Shown piece after piece: positions 47,516 through 58,638 of a stretch of 64,000 nt of DNA (the stretch's first letter is position 1; every line of letters starts with the position of its first letter). Position numbers and translations under genes: made by a program. This DNA comes from Climacium dendroides (taxonomy: Eukaryota; Streptophyta; Bryopsida; Hypnales; Climaciaceae): assembly GCA_950106755.1 (NCBI GenBank), contig OX467084.1:4712001-4776000 (forward strand), read 5' to 3'. Under the pieces are notes generated by a model that saw nothing but the letters and a program-made list of their open reading frames with translations, was not told the DNA's origin and ran no database searches.

Positions 47516-49040
47516 CATGATGTTTTGTTTTGTTTTGATTTGTTTGTTTTGTTTTGTTTGTTTGTCACGTTGATATCTCCCGGTCCATGCGTCCCCTAGT
47601 CGTGTACTTGGTACTGTCGGAAAGCCCTCGACGAGGAGGGATGTACCAGCTTGGTTTCGTGGCGTTCAAACACATGATGTGAGAGTTGTGCATTTTTTAG
47701 TTGTTTTTGGTTCTAAAAAATTTGCAAATTAGTTTTACTTTTGTTTTGACTATGGCAATAGTATAAGGCACACTAGTCTTATACCTTAGATCAGATTGTT
47801 TGTTTTGTTTTGTTTTGTTTGTCACGTTGATATCTCCCGGACCGTGCGTCCCTTGGTCGCGTGCTTGGTACCGTCGGAAAGCCCTTGGCGAGGAGGGGTG
47901 CACCGGCTTGGTTTCGTGGCCTTCGGACGTACGGTGTGAAAATTATGCATTTTTGAGTTGTTTTTGGTTCTAAAAATTAGAAAATTATTTTTACTTTTGT
48001 TTTAACTGTGGCAATGGCACAAGGCATACCAAGGCAAGGAGGGGTGCATGGGCTTTGTTTCATGGTATTCCAACTCACAATGGGAAAATTATTGAATTTC
48101 AAATCATTTATGAATAAAAAATTAGAAAATTAATTTCACTTTTATTTTGACTGTGGCAATGGCACAAAGTGTACCATCAAAAAGCTCAGCAAGGAGGGGT
48201 GCACCGGCTTGGTTTTGTGGCATTCGGACGTATGATGAGAAAATTATGTATTTTTGAGTTATTTTTGGTTCTAAAAAATTAAAAAATATTTTTATTTATA
48301 TTTTGGTCACAATCTTGGTACCATCAGAAAGCTCTTGATGAGGAAGGGTGCATGAGCTTTGTTTTGTAGCATTCCGACTCATGGTAAGAAAGTTATGCAT
48401 TTTTTATTGTTTTCAGTTCTAAAAAATTAAAAAATTACTTTTACTTTTGTTTTGATTATGCGTCCCCCAATCCCGTGCTTAGTACTGTCAGAAAGCCCTC
48501 AGCGAGGAGGGATGCACTGGCTTGGTTTCATGGCCTTTGGACATACGGTGTGAAAGTTGTTGAATTTTGAAGTTTTTATGAACTAAAAAATTAGAAAATT
48601 ACGTTTACTTTTGATTTGATTGTGGCAACAATACAGGGCACACTAATATACCTTAAGACAAGATGTTTGTTTTGGTGGTTTGTCACGTTGAGATCTCCCG
48701 AACCGTGTGTCCCAGCTGCGTGCTTGGTACCATTGGAAAGCCCTCAGTGAGGAGGGGTGCACCGGCTTGGTTTTGTGGCATTCGAACGTACTGAAAATTA
48801 TGCATTTTTAGTTATTTTTGGCTCTAAAAAATTAGAAAATTATTTTTACTTATATTTTGTTGACAATCATGATACCGTCGGAAAGCCCTCGGCAAGGAAG
48901 GGTGCACCAGCTTGGTTTCATAGCGTTCCGACTCACGGTGTAGAAGTCTTTGAATTTTGAAGTATTTTTATGAACTAAATAATTAGAAAATTACTTTTAC
49001 TTTTGTTTTGACTGTGGCAACGATATAAGGCACACTAGTA
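47516..49040 (+). repeat. Satellite array with a conserved GC-rich core, about eight modules
   Basis: Modules are centred on versions of GGTACCGTCGGAAAGCCC followed by GAGGAGGGGTGCACCGGC and TTGGTTTCGTGGC, found near 47611, 47867, 48020, 48169, 48318, 48480, 48725 and 48870. Spacing is about 150 bp, with longer units of about 250 bp where an extra segment with TTTGTCACGTTGATATCTCC and a TTTTG run is present (before 47611, 47867 and 48725). The roughly 70-bp core is GC-rich and better preserved than the AT-rich linkers. Related modules occur at 5880-6745 and 27292-27620. No protein is supported; small frames across the array follow the repeat. Confidence 0.88.
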
Positions 49041-49920
49041 TATACTAATAGAATATGAATTTATTTATAATACATAAATTTATTTTGTTATATATTATTA
49101 ACAAGTGAAAAAGGATTTTAATGCACTTTAGCAAATACCATTTGGACACTATATGAAATTTTAAAGAATTTTGTGTGATACGTACCAAAGATTCATAGGA
49201 TAAACTCTTTGAGATACTCATGTTTTCATTAAATACATCTTGTGTCATCAATATCTAAATTTAGTACAACTTTTGGTTTGTACCAAATATTGATGTCACA
49301 TTTTGGGCATTGATATTTATGAATGCACACATCCCGTACTTTTTTGTTTTGTCTAGGATTTTTTTAATTCCCCTAAATGCCAACCTGGTATCATAGAATT
49401 AAGCTTTTTTGGTCACATTCAATTTTTACACTTTTGATTTAACTTTTAAAATCGAACCTCATATTTTTGTATATGAAAGCATGTATGTAATGTAAATCAT
49501 GAATTTTGGTGAAAATTTTAAATTTATAATCAATAGCTTTTTTTAAATTGTAAAGAACATTATTCCATGATAGTAGGTGATGAACTTATGGTTCAATAAA
49601 ATAGTCAATTTTAAGATTTTTTGGAAATTCAAAGGAGATTGAAAATTAGTCTCTACAAGCTATTAATATTTTTTAGTTGGAGTCAAATTCATACAAGATC
49701 TTTTTCTCATCCCTCGTTTCATCGTAACTTTAGTGTTGTAAAAAATAGAAATTAATTAAAATATACTACATAGAGGTCTGTTTTTACTACATTTTCTATA
49801 AAATCCAAAAATAATCCAAATGCATTGAAATGAATTTCACTTAATAGTTAAAACCATCAAAAATTCTTAGAACCACAATCTAGATGAAAAAGATTCATTG
49901 TCATTTGGACACAGTTAACC
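49041..49920. other. AT-rich intergenic DNA
   Basis: No gene, bounded element or notable repeat is recognised here. Confidence 0.5.
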
Positions 49921-49926
49921 TTAGAA

Positions 49927-50244
49927 TGGGGAATTTCATTAAAATGGCAATATTCCATGTGCCATTTTCACAGTGTGTTGTTCCCACAGTTCAGACTGGG
50001 CGGTTTGAAATCTATTAGTGTCCTAGATTTGTGAACTCTATACCACTATTAGATGTATTAAATCCAGGAAAGATGTAGATTTCATACCAATCAATTTAAA
50101 AATCTACATATTTCTTAGATTTCAGATATCTAATAATGGTATAGATTTCAAAAATCTAGGACTCTAATAGAGTTCAGACCGCCCGATCTGAACTGTAAGA
50201 ATGCCAAAGTCACAGAATAATCACCATTTTAATGAAATTCCCCA
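49927..50244. mobile_element. 318-bp foldback MITE with a 6-bp TTAGAA duplication
   Basis: It starts TGGGGAATTTCATTAAAATG and ends with the exact reverse complement (21 bp perfect), followed inward by long imperfect arms (GTTCAGACTGGGCGG against GTTCAGATCGGGCGG). TTAGAA occurs immediately outside both ends (49921-49926 and 50245-50250). A second, shorter copy lies at 1-135. The middle contains AGATTTCAGATATCTAATAA-like words also used inside the element at 33461. Confidence 0.85.
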
Positions 50245-50250
50245 TTAGAA

Positions 50251-53215
50251 TAAAGCTAAGGACATTTTGTACCTTTTAGATGATTTCTAGAGTTTTTGTA
50301 GGATGGAAATAAATATTTTTTCATCCAATTCTTTAGAGAAGAGTTGCTTGAATGAATAACTAAATAGAATAAGATAGTCCCTCACTATTGTATTATAGAT
50401 TTTTTAAAAGAAGAAGAATCACTTGAACTTGGGCTCATTCTTAAAAAAATCAAATTAACTATCAAGTGATGTATTTAGATTTAGAAGAAGATTCACTATT
50501 GAGTTTACAAAAAATTCAAAGTATGGGTTGCTTAGGGATTATAGCAAAGAATTATCGTTTTAGGGAACTTTAGCAAGTGAAGTGGAGGCATGTGCTCATA
50601 GGCGGATAGGGTCATAATTGTATTGTTGCCTAATGTTAGTAAGGTTGGGCCCAGCCTCTGGGATGGAAGAAAAGTAGTTGGAAACTTTTGGCACGCTTTT
50701 AAAAGCAATGCTTGGCATGCTATGTGAGGAAGATTCTAAGAAAATCATTAAAAATCATCTTCAATAAAAGAGTACTGAGATTGGATAATGATGACTCTTG
50801 GAATTCTAATGGATTCCAAGCCTAACAATTCATGACCCTTTTTCAATGAGTTGCGAATAGTAGATTAGACCTTATTGGGCACATTCCTCCTCCATTTGCC
50901 CAATTGGAGGTACAGACAACCATTGGAATACATATCTTGCACTTGGAGTTGAGTCATTTTTCAAATTTTTTTTGTTGTGTACTTTTTTTTCTTGTATTCT
51001 TTCACTCTACTATGTTCAATCTTGAATTTTGGCTCCAACATTGTGACAAATCTTCCATTTATCTCATAATTTTTTAAATCTAACAATTAAGCAATCACTA
51101 TTGCAAGACCATTTTCTCATTCATTTTTGGTCCTAAAAATACAAGACTTGTTTCTATACATGTACCTTGAGAATGAATATGGATTGCTAGCTTTCTAAAA
51201 ATTTATGTGTCCAAAAGAGTCAACCAATGTACAATTTCAACTACACCCAAACATTGATTTCATTGTAGTACCGTTCACTTTTATATTTTAACCTTCCAAT
51301 CTATAGCTTGGATTGAAACCAAACTTTATAGAGATGACAAGGACTTGACTTTCAAGCAGATCCTACAATCAATTTTGCCTAGATATGATTCATCTTACTT
51401 TGAACTTCAACTCTTTGTAATTTACAAAATCAAGATCCAAAACACCTTAAAAATAGCCAAAAAATTTAAGGGATAAAGAATTTATAGTAATTTTAAATTT
51501 GTACAATAAAAATTGATTAATTTTTTTTATGACTTATAAATTATAGAAGGTACGTGATTTCATTTCTCAAAAATAAATTCTAGTGATGACTTATAGGTTG
51601 GAACTAGTGACCTTTAGGATTTCAATGTAACATATTAGCCAGGGCTACTTTGCAACCATAGGATGCCTTTGAATCCATGACTTTAATGATAAAAGGAAGT
51701 TTGGACAAAATGAAGCCAAGATAAAAAAAAATAGTATTATGAAGACAAGACAAGAATAATGGAATTTCCAATTCATAAGACTAAAATTGAATTTGCAATG
51801 TCTTTTCAATTGAAGGAGTTTCAAAGATTTTGAGAGAATCAATGAAATCATTTTGGTTTCAATTAATTTACAAAACAAAGGACAGAAGAATTTGGAATAT
51901 ATATATAAGAGTTGAAAGTTTCTTGAGGCAATACATGGGGTACGGATCTTTGAGGTTTGCGTGCTCGCAATATTGGCTATTAGTGAATATGCACTTCAAA
52001 TTCTATCGTAATGAGTTCACAAATGTTAAGACTTTCAATGTCAACTAAAGTCTATTATAAACTTCATTTGAAGATCAAGTCTAATACCATTTTTTTCAAA
52101 CATCATTTGTAAGTACTTATAAATTTGATTTTTTATATTTATTTTTTCAAATATTTTTTCAAAGATTAGTCTTTTATTAGTCATTAAAAAATTTCATTTT
52201 TGTGGAATTTTTTGAAATTACCATGAATTTGTGAATAAAAAGTAAAATTATTCATATCGAATGCAATTGATGCTTAAAAAATCTGAAAATTTCTCTGTAG
52301 TTTTATAATATAGTGTAGAACATCATGGTGCAAATTTTCTTATTGCATCATTCTAAGACTAGAAAATTAGTAGTTAATGGTTATAGACTCAAAATTCAAA
52401 TTTCTATAAAATTCCAATGGCAACAAACACAGTGAAATATTGTGAAACTCGAATTTGTGATAAGAAGTTTGCACTTTTAGAATTAAATAAGGCATACTTT
52501 ATCCCCATAGTTTGGGCCAATTTGTTGTATAAGAGGCTTGAAATCCTCACTTGTAATTAGACAAAAGGTTGAAATTGTGCAATTGGCCTCAAGGGGAATT
52601 GCCCTAACTTCTAAGGTAGACCAACCTAATTTTGTCCCCAATTTCATCCAAAAAATCATACAAATTTGTTCATTTTCAGACAAAATCATTGCATTATTGC
52701 CAACAAGGGATAATGTATCAATACTTTAATGGTGAATACTTAAGTTCCATTAGACACATAGAAAGGCATTCATCATATGCTTATAGGACGTGTATGACTC
52801 CTCTCTATGAGTTGTTTTGTAATTTTAGGGCAAACCACTTCAAAATTCACAAAAATTACAATTTCAATTGTTCACACATACCTTTGAAAAATATTTGTCT
52901 CTTTTAGAGTTGGCCCCAAGATATTCAGATTGCAAATTAGGGTGGTAATAGGCTTGTTTACCTTAGGTGTAAATCATAAACCCTTGACCCTAGAAGAGCA
53001 CATGTAAAAGCCTTGTGTGACCGTATAGTATATTATGAATATAGTGGTATTTGACCAGACAAACATTGACTAAATAATTTTTAAGTATAAAGCAAATTAA
53101 TGATCATTGTAGTATGTAAATAATAATGTATCACAATTCATATAGTAAACCACAACTGAAGAGCTGTAAGGCTAAATATGGGTCCTATAGAAGGGACCCA
53201 AGGGCCTTTCAAGGG
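50251..53215. other. AT-rich intergenic DNA, possible decayed retroelement
   Basis: Frames at 52538-52729 and 52632-52907 (plus) and 51645-51878 (minus) have no recognised domain. A GC-richer patch near 50580-50950 has coding-like composition but frequent stops. No terminal repeats were found. Confidence 0.4.
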
Positions 53216-53219
53216 TTAA

Positions 53220-53448
53220 CCCCTGAGCGCCTAGCGCAAATTCCAAAAACAAGCTACAAATTGCCAGTCAAGTAGACCCCATCGATTTAAAAATAAGATC
53301 CAAGAGACATGACCGTTTAGATTGCAAGAGAGGTAGGGAGGGCATCTTTGGAGAAATTTGGGGAAGTTTTTACCATATAACCTAAGACATTATAATGGTC
53401 AAATGTCTCATAGTAGGAGGCCACATTTGGGGCTGGGGCGCTCACGGG
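53220..53448. mobile_element. 229-bp TTAA-flanked MITE
   Basis: TTAA at 53216-53219 and 53449-53452 flanks a unit with ends CCCCTGAGCGCCTAGC and the reverse complement of CCCGTGAGCGCCCCAGC. The inner sequence has no coding capacity. The ends resemble those at 57079-58051, so both may be one superfamily of TTAA-targeting elements. Confidence 0.6.
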
Positions 53449-53452
53449 TTAA

Positions 53453-56400
53453 GAACTGAAGTACCACTCATGAATTCATGAGTAAAAGTTAGTGTTGCAG
53501 CACCGACGGTGGCAGCCTCTGATGATAAAAAGTGAAAAAGTCTGTCCAACCATAACTTAACAAAACTCCTGCCCAACTGAAGGTTGGCCCTTCAGGAAGA
53601 TTTCAAGGACCGACATTCGTTCTGCAATGAGCACTGACACACATTCTTTCCAGAATTCCAGACAATTTAGGGTACACACAATGGAAAGGGGGGTACAACT
53701 AAGCTTACTAGTTGGGTTTACCCCCATTACCCCCAAAGTTCTATGGTGTTTTGAAACCCAAAATTGCTTCCAAACATTACTTCCAAAGTCATGTGTTTCC
53801 TTTGTGTTTTACAAAGGAAAATATCGATCATTTTCAAAAACAAAGGTGGTAGTACCAAAGCAGTACCCAAGCTTTATAATTATTATACTTTGATTTTTTA
53901 ACAAATTCAACCATATGATCCTTTAGTTAACTTGTTCAAGTACATCCTTTTAAAATTTTAAAGTGAAAATCCCCTCCGATTGCAAGGTTATTTGATTGTA
54001 CTTGAATTTCAAATGTAGGATTTTCTAGCCCTTCTTAAAGTTGAAGTTTTGTCTTTCAACTTTTTTAGAAAAAAACTAGTATGTAACTTATATGTTTCAA
54101 TCAATCAATCAATATATATATATTAGAAAAATGGTTGAAAATAAATGTACAACATTTCAACCCAAGAAATTTTGTTTTCATGATGAAACAATTGTGAAGT
54201 TGAAGGTGGTTTTGGATGAAAAAACTAAACCACTAATCATTTTTACAAGAAATTGAGATATCAATTACAATCAATGGTGATAATGTTCTAGTAAACCACA
54301 AATATCTTCTCATTTTGTTTTTATTTGAAAATTTTCAAAAATTATGTTCAAAAACCTCCTAATTGCCATCAAAGTAAAACTCTTCATAACTTTCATCTCA
54401 TTATTTGAAATTGAATGATTCAAATGTTTTTGAGTATATATCAATCTATGAAATGAAATAAAATAATATATGTTTTCATAATACATTTTAGTTGCTTGCT
54501 TTGATAGTGAAATTGAAAAAATCCTTATAACTTTTGCAATATCTATTAGAATGGTATGAAACAAAGCTTCACATGTAAATGAGAATGATTAGCGTACGTC
54601 ATTAGTGTATTCTATAGAGATCATGCAAAAATTACAAATGATGAAGTCAATAGAGCATACCCAAGTTCTCAAAAAGCTCTAATTAAGTGGAATTGATATA
54701 TTTTTTTAGACCTCAAAAAATTGATTAATTGACATAGGTGGTGGTGATTTTGACTCACATAAATCACTAGATGGTGAAGGTGATGAAAAGGCCCCCCTTG
54801 GGAATGACAAGGAGAAGTGCAAGCAACTAGCCCAAAACATAAAAGATGTCGAGAGGGTTGAAAAGAAGAAAGTTGAAGATGTTTGCCACACAAATGAGAA
54901 GGTCTAGAAGGTTGCCAAGGTAGCAATCTAGAAGTTGAAGGAAGCAAAGAAGAAATTGGATTGAATACCTTTTTTCTAGTTCAATGTGGATTGGTTTGAG
55001 GCACCAGTGACTATGAAAATCATCCCTTTTGGCATTGAGTGAATACTTGGTATAAAAAAATCTTGAAGCACTCATTGGAAGTCAAACTACTATATAAGAC
55101 CTTCCCTTTTCATGCAAAATTCCAAGAATGAATAGTTGCATTTTTGTCTTACACATAAAGATTCTTTGTCATTCATCGACCAAAAAATGGCTACAACATC
55201 GTTGATGGGTTTAGCAATTTTGGAGCAAATCATGTGTAGTATGAGGTGGTAGAAATTTTTTCCGTGAAGGAAGATGGGAAATATGGGGATAGCAAAATGT
55301 TTAGAATTTTATTCCCCAAATTTAAATTATTGTGAATTTCAGGAGCCAAAAAGCACACTTCACTAGTAGTCAATGTTTAGAGTCTCCCAATTCCAATCAT
55401 TCAAGAACTACTTTCCCACTCACTACTTCGAAACATGTGTCATAATCTTATTAGTTCCAACTTTGTAAAAGACCAAAAAAATAAATTCCAAGCTTTAGCG
55501 GGAAGTCTATTTCAACTTTGCTTGGAAATATTGCACCGCTATTGGTTGGGTACTAGGCATGGTTGACAATTAGTGCCTCAACCTTACTTTGTCTCTTGCG
55601 ATAGTCTAATAATTAATATAATGTTTTCATTCCATAGGAATGAAAAAGTGATATAATTCATTTGTTAGGCTTTTGGTCTTCTAATTGTAGAAGGGCACTT
55701 CAATTGTACCACAACATTGTACCTTGCAAAATTTCTCAATAGATGAGTCCATCTATCATGTTTCATTTGTTACAATGGATGTATTCTATTATGAACAAGT
55801 GAATGTTTTCCAAAATTCTAGAAAGACATTCAAGAATTCTTGGCCAAAGTAATCTTAAACTATTACCTTCTCTTTATTGTTGTCCTTCTATACTATTCAA
55901 AATGTATGTTAATAGGTTCCTAACTTGTTTTTGATGTTTATTACCTTTTTTCCTCCATATCAATGGTATTATTTTTTCCTAGTAAGTGATGTACATAATT
56001 AACTTTGTTGATTTTCAATTGGTTGTTGTTTCCTAAGCTTCATGAGATGGATTGCTAATGCTCTTTTAAGGATTAGTGTGATTGAAAATCAAGGTGTTGA
56101 TCTTGACAATCATATGACTTTTCCAATCCCCTTTTTATAAAGTGTTCCTTTGTTTGTTTCTTTGAAGAATACTCATGCTAATTTTTTGGATTTAGTTTTT
56201 ACTTTTGCTAGTACATACATCCATGATGATGAAGCCTTACTTGTATTCCATGATGATTGTTTGGAAATAAAGGTGAAGTTTTGGTAGAATACATGAGGGA
56301 CATATAATGTGTGACCAAAAAAGCAATACAATTGTTTTGTGGAATCACCTTGGTTCAAAATAAAACTACAACTTTAGAGTTTGGATCATTTTGTTTTTAC

Positions 56401-56589
56401 AATATTGTATATTGGTGATGATTCTATTTATTTATTTGTATTTGTTTAATCCCTTAGCGCTCCAACATCCAAAATTTGAATGACAAACAAATTCAAATTC
56501 AAACTAGGGCTAAATTGCAAATTGAGCATTTTATACACTTTGGGTGTTTTATGGGAATTAGTGTACCATAATTTATATTCTTTTTCATT
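53453..56589. other. Gene-free, with a decayed coding-like stretch
   Basis: An 18-bp palindrome, ACTCATGAATTCATGAGT, is at 53466-53483. Between 54720 and 56360 the plus strand has protein-like words interrupted by stops and frame changes, such as a Lys/Glu-rich coiled-coil-like segment near 54790-54900 (NIKDVERVEKKKVEDVCH) and THANFLDLVFTFAS near 56170-56215. This is most likely an old transposon whose family I cannot name. Confidence 0.4.
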
Positions 56590-57030
56590 AGTGTTTCAGT
56601 GAAAGTCATCTTAGATTATGGAGATACTTTATCAAGTTGTTGTCTTATCAAATGGTTGGATTTTGTGTTATTAGGTATGTATTTTTTTAAAATTACAAAT
56701 GCAAAAGTATGTCTAGTGGTTGACTTAGCCCAAATTTCATCGATTTTGGTTTAAAATTGGATTTACAAAAATGAGGTCATAAATTTAAAGAACAAAAGAT
56801 TTAAAAAAAATCACCATGTCAAGAGAACCTCATTTCAAACCAATTCCAACAAAATTTACTCAAAAAATGACAATATTTTGCTTGTAATCAAATTTAGTAG
56901 GAATTTATAAATTTATAAATTTATAAAGAAGTATTGGTGATAGCATTGGTGAATCCAGATTTTAAAATCTACAAATTTTATTTGTATATCAATTCCAAAA
57001 TATTCTTCAAAATAGTACTTTACAATGATT
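56590..57030 (+). repeat. Dispersed repeat, copy 2 of 2 (see 24420-24910)
   Basis: Same order and orientation of GAAAGTCATCTTA, ATGGAGATACTTTATCAAG, AATGACAATATTTTGCTTGT and TATTGGTGATAGCATTGG as the first copy. It ends just before the TTAA-flanked element at 57079. Confidence 0.7.
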
Positions 57031-57078
57031 TTTCTCAATTATCAATTCTAAAGAACAATCTATGCACAAAGGAGTTAA

Positions 57079-58051
57079 CCCCTCACCGCCCAAGGGGACC
57101 AAAAGTGTCCTCACACAATCTAGCAGTCAACTTCAAAGTGATGTAACTTTTGCATCCAATGTCCAAATTCAATAAAACTTGTTGGGAAAGTTGCGCATAA
57201 TAGTCTGTTTTTTGTGGTAAAATTTTCAGATCTATCCAAGATGTAATAAGTTTTTGAAAGCCATTCAAAGTTTGCAGGTTCAATTTGAGTTCACCACACT
57301 GCAATGAGATGGCTGCAACTTCGGGGGCTTGTATCTTTTTCATCACATTTTAGTTTTCAATAAAATTTGTTGGGTTTTGTTCCCCATAAAGTCTACTTAT
57401 TGTGATAAAATTTTCATGTCAATCCAAGTTGTTTTGAATGCTTGGGAGCAATTCAAAGTTCAAAATTCAGACATTTTTGCATTACAGTGAACTTCGGCGG
57501 CTTATAACTTCTTCAGAAAGGGTTTGTTTTCAATAATTTTTGTTGGAAAAGTTGCGCATACTAGTCTAGTTCTTGTGGTAAAAATTTCATATCAATCCAA
57601 GAAGTTATGATTGAATGAGAAGCATTTTAGTAGAGGTAGGTTCAGCCATAGATGTTTTTTTTTTCTACTTTTTGCACTGTTTTTTGACATTTCAAAACAA
57701 TTTTGCAAACGCAATGAATCAATTGAATGAATTTTTTTTAAACCAAAGTGTTTGTCTTTTGATTTTAAATCACTTTGTAGTTTAAAGTTTTTTCATTTGA
57801 GTAGGTGTAGAAATCGAATTTCACCTCCAAATGTGTTTTTAGGAAAATTTCAGCATCTTTTGTCAACACTAAATCATTATAATCTTTCAATCTATACGGT
57901 CAAATGACTCCAAATTTGATTTACACCATCTACAACATGCACACTACAAGATTGTACGGTTGAGATTTTCATAACTTACTCACATTTAGACTTATAACAC
58001 TTGAAAAACAAGTTTGTTTTTTGACATGGTTAGGCCTTGGGCGGTGAGGGG
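57079..58051. mobile_element. 973-bp TTAA-flanked element with three internal tandem units
   Basis: TTAA at 57075-57078 and 58052-58055 flanks perfect 17-bp inverted ends, CCCCTCACCGCCCAAGG. The TTAA duplication points to a piggyBac-like non-autonomous element. Inside, a unit of about 180 bp is repeated near 57130, 57310 and 57495, each with a version of CAATAAAATTTGTTGG, TGGTAAAATTTTCA and TCAATCCAAG. There is no coding capacity. It lies about 590 bp downstream of the EF-Tu stop codon. Confidence 0.82.
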
Positions 58052-58055
58052 TTAA

Positions 58056-58638
58056 GGGCTATTGATTCAAGTTTCAAGCATTTGTCTATTGAATTTGGTC
58101 TAACTATTCTACCTTTGGCTAGTTAATATCTCTATTTTTTTCTTGATCCACCCCCAAAACACAAATTTGTTGACTGTGAGGCACTTAATTGTCCTAATGC
58201 CTACTCCATGACTTGTAAAAATTATTACATGATGGTCATATTTTATGAAGCAGATTTTTATAACAATCACATTCTTCTTGCAGTGCTAGAAAGCTACAAG
58301 TTGATTCTTCTTGCATTGCTAGAAGCTACAAGTTTTAATAGGATCTAACTTGAAAAGTGAGCCAATGCCATACGGGCAGAGCCTATTATAGCGTAGCTGC
58401 TTGTTTTCAACTGTGAAAACTAGTGCCATATTCAAATTTCAGAAAATCTACTGGGAACAATCGTGAATGAGGAAAGAAATTGAGTGATGTGCTCCTGATG
58501 GAATTATGTTTGGTAATCCAACAATGAATTACTTAAGTGGTATGGCATTTCTGATAAAACTATACCACTGCTAATATAATCTATTGGACAGAACTGCACT
58601 ACCTGTATTCCTAACCCTGTCAAGTGTATACATCTTTT
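58056..58638 (-). other. Downstream flank of the EF-Tu gene
   Basis: It contains the probable 3' UTR of EF-Tu (minus strand, from 58638 downward). A short direct duplication, CTTCTTGCANTGCTAGAA then GCTACAAGTT, lies at about 58275-58335. No clear polyadenylation signal was chosen. Confidence 0.4.
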
